From assembly GCA_961205875.1 (NCBI GenBank), contig OY540812.1, positions 22,019,098-22,083,097 of the forward strand: 64,000 bases of DNA, given 5' to 3'. Of this stretch, positions 60,301 through 64,000 are shown one piece after another; the stretch's first letter is position 1, and every line of letters begins with the position of its first letter. The notes below the pieces were generated by a model that had not been told where the DNA came from, ran no database searches, and saw only the letters and a list, made by a program, of their open reading frames with translations. The position numbers and the translations under genes were made by a program. The stretch comes from Sialis fuliginosa. Lineage: Eukaryota > Arthropoda > Insecta > Megaloptera > Sialidae.

Positions 60301-63300
60301 CAAACCTTTTTGTGATGTTAATACACAGGTAATGATATTTTTAATTTTATTTAATTTAAATCAATAAAGAGAAGTGCTTATTTTAATGAAAAGCAATTTT
60401 TTCTAGAATGACCCCTTGAATAATTATTCTAGTTATTTAATTTTTGTCTCTCTTTAGATTTATTGCGCAGCTGATGAAATCTGTCTTTCATTATCTGACA
60501 AATGCAATGGCCGTCAGGATTGTTCAGACGGTAGTGACGAATCTAAATGTCCCAGTACATCAGGGACTTCATCTCGTAGGCCTCCAAACCAACACAACGC
60601 TAATCATCACTGTGAAACCCATGAGTTCCAGTGTCACGATGGTATTTGTATCCGTATGCAGTTCCGCTGTGATGGTAAACAAGACTGCATTGACGGTTCG
60701 GATGAGCAGAAGTGTAATACTACAGTGACAGTGTCTTCAGCAACAGCACACAATACTAGTACAAATACAAGTGAATGTGAATATCCATCTAGGTACTGTG
60801 ATGTTAATAAAGTCTGTCTGAGTGTAACACAGCTGTGTGATGGACATCCAGATTGTGAAGATAAAATGGATGAGGGCTGGCGGTGTGATGAAAAGCTTTG
60901 TGATTTTAGTTCAGAATGCTCACACGGTTGTCATAATGCTCCTGAAGGCATGGTCTGCTTGTGTCCGCCCAATTTACACTTGCTACCTGATAGTGTTACT
61001 TGTTCCACCGTCCATCCTTGTGATACTTGGGGTGTCTGTTCCCAAAAGTGTACTCCTCTCAAGACGAGAGCAAAGTGTACATGTGAACCTGGCTATCAGT
61101 TACACGATGATGCTTTTACATGTAAAAGTACTGACGGTACAACACCTCTTGTCGTCTTTTCAAATCGCCATGAATTAAGAGCTGTGGATTTACATACATT
61201 TAGTTTTAAACCACTTGTATCAAGTTTAAAGAATACAATTGCCTTAGATTTTTATTTTGCACCGAATGCTACTATGATATTTTGGACCGATGTGATTGAT
61301 GATAAAATCTATAAAGGCACTCTTATTGGAGGATCTTTATCAAATATAGAAGTAGTCGTACAGACTGGATTATTAACTGCAGAAGGTTTGGCTGTCGATT
61401 GGATAGGTCGCAACTTATATTGGGTCGAAAGTAATTTGGATCAAATCGAAGTTGCTAAACTGAATGGATCGTGGAGACGTACATTAGTTGCAGGTGATAT
61501 GGAATCACCACGAGCTATAGCACTTGATCCCAAAGAGGGTTTATTGTTCTGGACTGATTGGGATGCTGCATCTCCTCGAATAGAAAGGTGTACAATGGCA
61601 GGTCGTAAAAGATTTGTTGTGGTTCAAGTAGACAAGCTCACCGATGGTGCTTGGCCTAACGGTTTAACTTTGGATTATGTTTTACGTCGTATTTACTGGA
61701 TAGATGCTAGATCTGATTCAATACATACAACTAAATATGATGGTACTGATCACCGTGAGGTATTAAAAGGTGATGAGAATTTGTCACATCCTTTTGCAAT
61801 AGCTCTGTATGAAAATTATGTTTACTGGACAGACTGGAGAACTAACAGTGTCATCCGAGCTAACAAATGGAATGGTTCACACGTATCTGTAATTCAGCGT
61901 TCTTTGACACAGCCTTTCGATATTCAGATTCTTCATCCCAGTCGGCAACCTAAAGATGTTGTAAACCCATGTGAAGAAAACAACGGTGGATGTTCTCATC
62001 TCTGTTTGTTGGAAGGTAACGGAACATATGTTTGCGATTGTCCTCATGTGATGAAGTTACAACCAGATAAACGTATCTGTGTAGTAAACGAACGTGTACT
62101 ACTATTCTCCCGTCCAAATGAAATACGAGGAGTTGATTTAGCCCAGCCTTATTACCATACCATACCTACGATCAGTCTTCCTCAAGTTCTGTCTCCGAGT
62201 CAACTTGATTTTGTCGCTCACACTTCGATGCTTTATTGGACAGACCCGGAAGTGAGTGAAGTTAAACGAACAGGCCTTACTAGTGGTCCTACGTATACAG
62301 TAATAGATACAGGTATCGAAGGTCCAACAGGTCTTGCTGTTGACTGGCTGGCAGAAATCCTGTTCATCTCTTCGTCTACTGGAGCTATCATCGCATGTAA
62401 CTTAGCCGGTGAATACCCGACTGTTATTGTTGAAGGAGGAGAAGACCACGGTGCTGTCAGAAGTTTGGCTGTGGATCCTGCAAAGGGTAAATTGTATTGG
62501 ACAAGATCCTACGGAAGCACCCACGTAGTTCCGAAACATTTTGTTGAGTCGTCGTCCATGGATGGAACCGAAGGAGAAATTTTATATGAAGATAAATCTG
62601 ATACTGATGGAGGAGATGGACTTCATAGTAAGTTACAATAAATATTTTGATTTATAATTTAACCACTCAGTAGAACAGGCATAGATAGACTCTTATACAC
62701 GCTTTTGTAATTAATTATTAATATCTGAATTTATATTTGACATCCGAAGTTAATTTAATAATTACTTTCTTTTTCAAATATTATTAATTTTATCCTCTAA
62801 ATACTCTAAAATATTATTTTTTTACTTAGGTAATTTTTCCACTAGTTGATATTAAAACACATTAAGTTTTTGCAGGTTTAACAATGGATATTGAATCTAA
62901 TCGTCTCTATTGGGTTAACACAAAAAATTCGCATGTTGAGTATTACGACTTCAATACCAAACATATTAGACGTGTGATGATATCTGAATCTTCAAAACCT
63001 ACAGCTATAACTATATATGGAGGTCGTTTATTCTATGCAGACCAACGAGATAAAGCCATACACTCGGCTGATAAAACAACAGCTGAATCTGATACCGTAC
63101 TTCGTAATGCTACAGCTGACGTACTGTCTTTACGTATTTACGATCGTTCTGTACAACGTAATGATGGTAATAAAACAATTATTTGTTAAAAATATAAAAA
63201 AAAATTAATGGAAACAAAAAGTTATATTTTTTCTTTACATATTTCATGTTTATAGGTAATATAGGAGCTTGCAGTGACTTTGTTCATGCACCAGTTAATA

Positions 63301-63654
63301 ACGATAAGAACGGTAATATGAACAATAATGGCCACAGTACTGGTAATATCATTAGAAAAAGAGGATGTGCTCATCTTTGTATACCGAAGTCAGACAGAGC
63401 TTATGTTTGCCGTTGTGCTACTGGATATCTGCCTGATCCTAACGATGATAAAAAGTGTATAGGTGTGCCGGAATTAGTACTCTATTCAATCCATTGGGAG
63501 ATTAGAGGAATGCCTTTGAATAAAGTAATTAATCCTCCGGAAGTTATTAGTAATCAATCGGTAGCTAATAATACCAATCAAGCTGAGAATAAGTCTGAAG
63601 TGCTCGGACCAATTTCCAGGGTATCTTTGGCAACTAGTATTGATTTTCATGCAG
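39242..63654 (+). CDS. LRP1: LRP1-like giant LDL-receptor family protein, 5' 11 exons (partial)
   Basis: Joined exons 39242-39380, 54702-54986, 56318-56446, 56514-56627, 56694-56816, 57189-58728, 59202-59784, 59993-60328, 60458-62627, 62876-63166 and 63256-63654 give 6109 nt, about 2036 codons, and the frame continues off the window. Order: signal peptide; three LDLa (56-184); EGF and cbEGF (185-263); propeller 1; EGF (about 545); propeller 2; EGF (about 866); seven LDLa (about 908-1228); two EGF; propeller 3; EGF (about 1588); propeller 4; EGF (about 1909-1972); start of propeller 5. Order and sequence ([35 protein letters not shown]) follow vertebrate LRP1. Family members are endocytic receptors at the plasma membrane, binding lipoproteins and protease complexes. 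Differences from human LRP1: three rather than two leading LDLa, seven rather than eight in cluster II. Confidence 0.95.
39381..41212. other. LRP1 intron 1, first part
   Basis: AT-rich. A probable hAT remnant at about 40503-40730 shows TAGTGGTGGCCAGCAAACCG and, further on, GCGGTGGGCCGGGGCGATC. Nothing else resolved. Confidence 0.4.
41221..41862. mobile_element. 642-bp foldback with 8-bp target duplication
   Basis: Ends TAGGATGTTTTT and AAAAACACCCTA with an exact octamer ATGCATAT on each side (41213-41220 and 41863-41870). The arms are inverted over most of the length, for example AGCTTTGGATCAAAAGTTAA near 41281 and its complement near 41799. ORFs on the two strands encode nearly the same string ([19 protein letters not shown]) because of this symmetry and are not genes. 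Ends and target resemble 6831-7582. Confidence 0.87.
42181..42330. repeat. CT-rich inverted block
   Basis: Several GTTCTCTTTT phrases and an AAAGAGAAC counterpart lie within 110 bases, forming a possible short hairpin. Probably the end of an older miniature element. Confidence 0.4.
42331..43150 (+). repeat. Dispersed repeat family F, copy B
   Basis: Longest copy. From TTGCTTCCTCGCAATATCGA through GTCCGTCCGTCCGTCTG, GAGGACGGTCCCATTTC, TGTAGAGCATTAAATTTTC and TAGCACGAGGAAGCACTGTG to GGCAGATGTTTTT. It contains three tandem 20-bp units (CATTTTGACG at 42851, 42871 and 42891) where other copies have one. Confidence 0.82.
44079..44458. mobile_element. hAT-type miniature element (MITE)
   Basis: CAGTGGCGTATTTAC at the left, GTAAATACGCCTCTG at the right (14 of 15 paired), and exact octamer GGTAAAAG on both sides (44071-44078 and 44459-44466). 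Interior holds repeated GCCGCCCTGGG phrases and the ACTGATGGCC-T run-AGTCACGC module. Confidence 0.92.
44467..46411. other. LRP1 intron 1, mixed remnants
   Basis: A short inverted pair around CGTGTGTACTTC (44870) and GAAGTACACACG (44738). At about 45765-45830 CCCAGAGAGGTACCGCGGAT and AAGACCACTGATCTAG look like the right end of a hAT-type element. At about 45936 GAAATCGAACACTGGACCTC resembles the B-box end of a tRNA-derived SINE in minus orientation, weakly. Confidence 0.35.
46412..47166 (+). repeat. Dispersed repeat family F, copy C
   Basis: Same ends and order as copy B, with a single CATTTTGACG unit (46910) and a short ATATTAATATC expansion near 46595. Non-coding. Confidence 0.82.
47229..47593. 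mobile_element. hAT-type miniature element
   Basis: CAGGACTGTGGAGTCGG and GAGACTCCACAGCCCTG ends, flanked by GCCAAATC and GTCAAATC (7 of 8 equal). Interior repeats CGACTCCGACTC phrases. Same family as 21539-22414. Confidence 0.85.
47602..48507. other. Unassigned intron DNA
   Basis: AT-rich; no element or exon supported. Confidence 0.45.
48508..49023 (+). repeat. Dispersed repeat family F, copy D (internally deleted)
   Basis: Has both family ends (TTCTTCGCCATATCGAAGAT and GGCAGATGTTTTT) but lacks about 250 bases between the TAGAGCATTCAATTTCTTGT block (48891) and the 3' part that resumes near 48935. A GTGCGTGCGTCTGTCTGTCT microsatellite stands where the other copies have (GTCT)n. Confidence 0.8.
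49611..51064. mobile_element. 1.45-kb TIR element, asymmetric arms
   Basis: Left ACACAGAGAGAAAA and AAATCTTAGAAAAATTACTG with TGCTCT face right AGAGCACAGTAATTTTTCTA with AGATTTTTCTCTCCGTGT. The left arm has about 25 extra bases between the two blocks. The 1.3-kb interior is AT-rich with no coding frame. Confidence 0.6.
51065..52060. other. LRP1 intron 1, hAT end fragments
   Basis: TTGACACCACTG at about 51288 and CTACGCCACTG at about 51607 look like right ends of two hAT-type elements; the second follows a C18 run (51573-51590). Left ends were not found. Confidence 0.45.
52061..53743. repeat. Short repeat split by a later foldback
   Basis: The two outer pieces (52061-52123 and 53630-53743) correspond to the uninterrupted copy at 18997-19172: GATCCACACTATTGTACCGG, AAATATTCAGTAT on the left; ATAGTAAATACTG, GAGACCGGCACGATACC, GATTGGAGCGAGACCGG on the right. 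Confidence 0.7.
52124..53629. mobile_element. 1.5-kb near-perfect foldback element
   Basis: Ends TAGTATAGGAGCCAGCTGC and GCAGCTGGCTCCTATACTA. Arms of about 690 bp (52124-52815 and 52938-53629) are close to identical; a 120-base centre holds C-rich DNA and a partial direct copy of the arm (TTTGGGTTAGTAATAAAAT at 52847). Comparison with the empty site at 18997-19172 puts the insertion in CAGTAT/ATAG with a duplication of at most 1-3 bases. No coding capacity. Confidence 0.87.
53744..54701. other. End of LRP1 intron 1
   Basis: GCGGCCCTAG and GCGGCCCGTGGAGCAGTTTG (53930-53970) and GAGCGTCGTTAGTATTTTTT (54020) look like hAT-type remnants. The remainder is AT-rich up to the exon 2 acceptor. Confidence 0.4.
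54702..54986 (+). CDS. LRP1: LRP1 exon 2 (LDLa 1 and 2)
   Basis: Two LDL-receptor class A repeats: C56-C92 with [13 protein letters not shown], and C98-C142 with CDGDPDC followed by an unusually long [13 protein letters not shown] loop instead of the compact acidic motif. GC-rich compared with later exons. Donor GTGAGT. Confidence 0.95.
55096..55628. mobile_element. hAT-type element with GAACCC repeats, in LRP1 intron 2
   Basis: Ends CAGGGACTTGAACC and GGTTCAAGTCCGTG; flanks CTTGTAAG (55088-55095) and CTTCTAAG (55629-55636) agree at 7 of 8. Just inside each end are runs of GAACCTGAACCCGAACC-type hexamers, again near 55490 and 55560. Non-coding, old. Confidence 0.8.
55965..56200 (+). repeat. 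Family F fragment, strongly diverged
   Basis: GCTTCTTCACCATGTAGGAT, CATGAACCATTAAACCGATT, TTAGTTGGGTCTGGTTAAT and ATATCTCAAGAATG keep the order of family F, but the ends and middle are lost. Older than copies A-D. Confidence 0.6.
56318..56446 (+). CDS. LRP1: LRP1 exon 3 (LDLa 3)
   Basis: One LDLa repeat, residues 148-184, with [13 protein letters not shown] calcium cage. Phase 1 in and out, as for shuffled modules. Human LRP1 has only two LDLa in this position. Confidence 0.95.
56514..56627 (+). CDS. LRP1: LRP1 exon 4 (EGF-like)
   Basis: Six-cysteine EGF-like module [20 protein letters not shown]...C, residues 185-222. Phase 1-1 exon. Confidence 0.93.
56694..56816 (+). CDS. LRP1: LRP1 exon 5 (calcium-binding EGF)
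   Basis: [20 protein letters not shown] followed by [11 protein letters not shown]: the D-x-D-E start and aromatic SYKC mark a calcium-binding EGF. Phase 1-1 exon, residues 223-263. Confidence 0.95.
57189..58728 (+). CDS. LRP1: LRP1 exon 6 (propeller 1, EGF, most of propeller 2)
   Basis: 1540-nt exon. Propeller 1 repeats include NPKG-like [20 protein letters not shown] and [20 protein letters not shown]; an EGF begins [14 protein letters not shown]; propeller 2 has [20 protein letters not shown] and [17 protein letters not shown]. Ends within a Trp codon. Acceptor ACAG, donor GTACGT. Confidence 0.95.
59202..59784 (+). CDS. LRP1: LRP1 exon 7 (end of propeller 2, EGF, LDLa 4-5)
   Basis: Completes propeller 2 ([20 protein letters not shown]), then EGF CNCSELC..., LDLa CHEGQFEC...[16 protein letters not shown] with an insertion LMDDRRGIQ, and the first half of the next LDLa, ending KHW before GTATTT. 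Confidence 0.95.
59993..60328 (+). CDS. LRP1: LRP1 exon 8 (LDLa 5-7)
   Basis: Continues [14 protein letters not shown], then two whole LDLa repeats (CGSQQFTC... and CTDMEFTC...[16 protein letters not shown]) and the first residues of another (CDVNTQ). Phase 0 at both ends. Confidence 0.95.
60458..62627 (+). CDS. LRP1: LRP1 exon 9 (LDLa 8-10, EGFs, propeller 3, EGF, propeller 4)
   Basis: 2170-nt exon, the largest here. Three LDLa finish the cluster; two EGF-like modules; propeller 3 with [20 protein letters not shown] and [35 protein letters not shown]; propeller 4 with [21 protein letters not shown] Ser/Thr/Asn-rich linker (about 60719-60773) lies between the last two LDLa. Donor GTAAGT. Confidence 0.96.
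62876..63166 (+). CDS. LRP1: LRP1 exon 10 (end of propeller 4)
   Basis: [20 protein letters not shown] and [19 protein letters not shown] complete propeller 4; ends with [16 protein letters not shown]. Acceptor GCAG, donor GTAATA, phase 1 out. Confidence 0.92.
63256..63654 (+). CDS. LRP1: LRP1 exon 11 (EGF, start of propeller 5)
   Basis: EGF whose first and second cysteines are separated by an Asn-rich insertion of about 30 residues ([16 protein letters not shown]), then [20 protein letters not shown]. Propeller 5 opens [19 protein letters not shown] with another Asn-rich insert before [11 protein letters not shown]. Donor GTATGA. The following exon is outside the window. Confidence 0.92.
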
Positions 63655-64000
63655 GTATGAATGAATTAAATATATTTTATTACAAAAATTTAAAATAATA
63701 TAAATTTAGGTTTGTAATGAAATTTTAATTCTATTTTACACCTAACAAACAAATTAGGGATCAAAATATTACCTACTAGAAAAAAAAAACAATATTCAAA
63801 ACTCTATGCAAAAATGATTTTAAAATTTAAAATCTGTTTTCCAAATTTTATTATTATTTATTTTATTGTAAATCGATATACAATTCATTCCCTAGAGTTA
63901 TAAAGCAAGTAAAAAGTGAAAGTACTTGAAGTACTTTACTTGTTAAAATTAACTATTAAATTCAAGTATTATGAAAAAACACATAAATATCAACCAGAAA
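63655..64000. other. LRP1 intron 11, to window end
   Basis: AT-rich intron; no acceptor or exon recognised before the edge. Confidence 0.6.

Noticed and set aside
60444-61178. Alternative-frame + strand ORFs within LRP1 exons 8-9
   Set aside because: Cysteine-poor shadow frames; the true frame has the LDLa and EGF cysteine patterns.
1-64000. CRISPR-like arrays, rRNA, clear tRNA genes
   Set aside because: No regularly spaced repeat-spacer pattern and no convincing RNA gene was seen in a eukaryotic intron-rich context.

Overview
The window is AT-rich nuclear DNA from an animal, very probably an insect. Two protein-coding genes lie on the + strand with GT-AG introns. Their encoded proteins read as the insect/animal MFSD14 (Hiat1) transporter and the N-terminal part of LRP1. 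The abundance of hAT-type miniature elements (CAGTGGCGTAG-like ends) and a mariner relic suggest a hemipteran such as an aphid relative, but this is only an inference. No bacterial-type operon, CRISPR array or rRNA was seen. No viral element was recognised.

Layout: (1) 1-3300 is upstream DNA with a 1.5-kb near-perfect foldback (121-1649) and a hAT miniature element (2281-2586). (2) 3300-31909 is Hiat1. Exon 1 (ATG at 3543) is separated by a 25.1-kb first intron from eight compact exons at 28725-31909; all nine junctions can be placed and give a 491-residue protein, close to the vertebrate length. Intron 1 is a graveyard of foldback elements, hAT-like miniature elements, two dispersed repeat families, a mariner fossil and a perfect 85-bp tandem duplication. 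(3) 31910-37506 is the 3' side of Hiat1, strikingly poor in recognisable repeats. (4) 37507-39018 holds a hAT miniature element and a TIR element that ends about 220 bp before the LRP1 start codon. (5) 39242 to beyond the right edge is LRP1: a signal-peptide exon, a 15.3-kb repeat-filled first intron, then exons 2-11 encoding three LDLa repeats, EGF modules, beta-propellers 1-4, a seven-LDLa cluster and the start of propeller 5. The gene runs off the window after about 2036 codons.

The two genes have no evident joint pathway: one is a multi-pass transporter of the major facilitator superfamily, the other a giant endocytic receptor. What stands out is the repeat architecture. At least seven independent long inverted-repeat elements lie in transcribed introns, several with clean target-site duplications. 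Two foldback relatives (12865-14161 and 23515-24701) carry five internal copies of a 14-base motif that all differ between the two elements by the same G/C change. Three hAT miniature elements with different ends share one internal poly-T module. Two elements with TAGGRTGTTT ends share an 8-bp target pattern. Nested insertions give a relative chronology. All coordinates come from reading the sequence by eye; boundaries marked approximate may be off by some bases.
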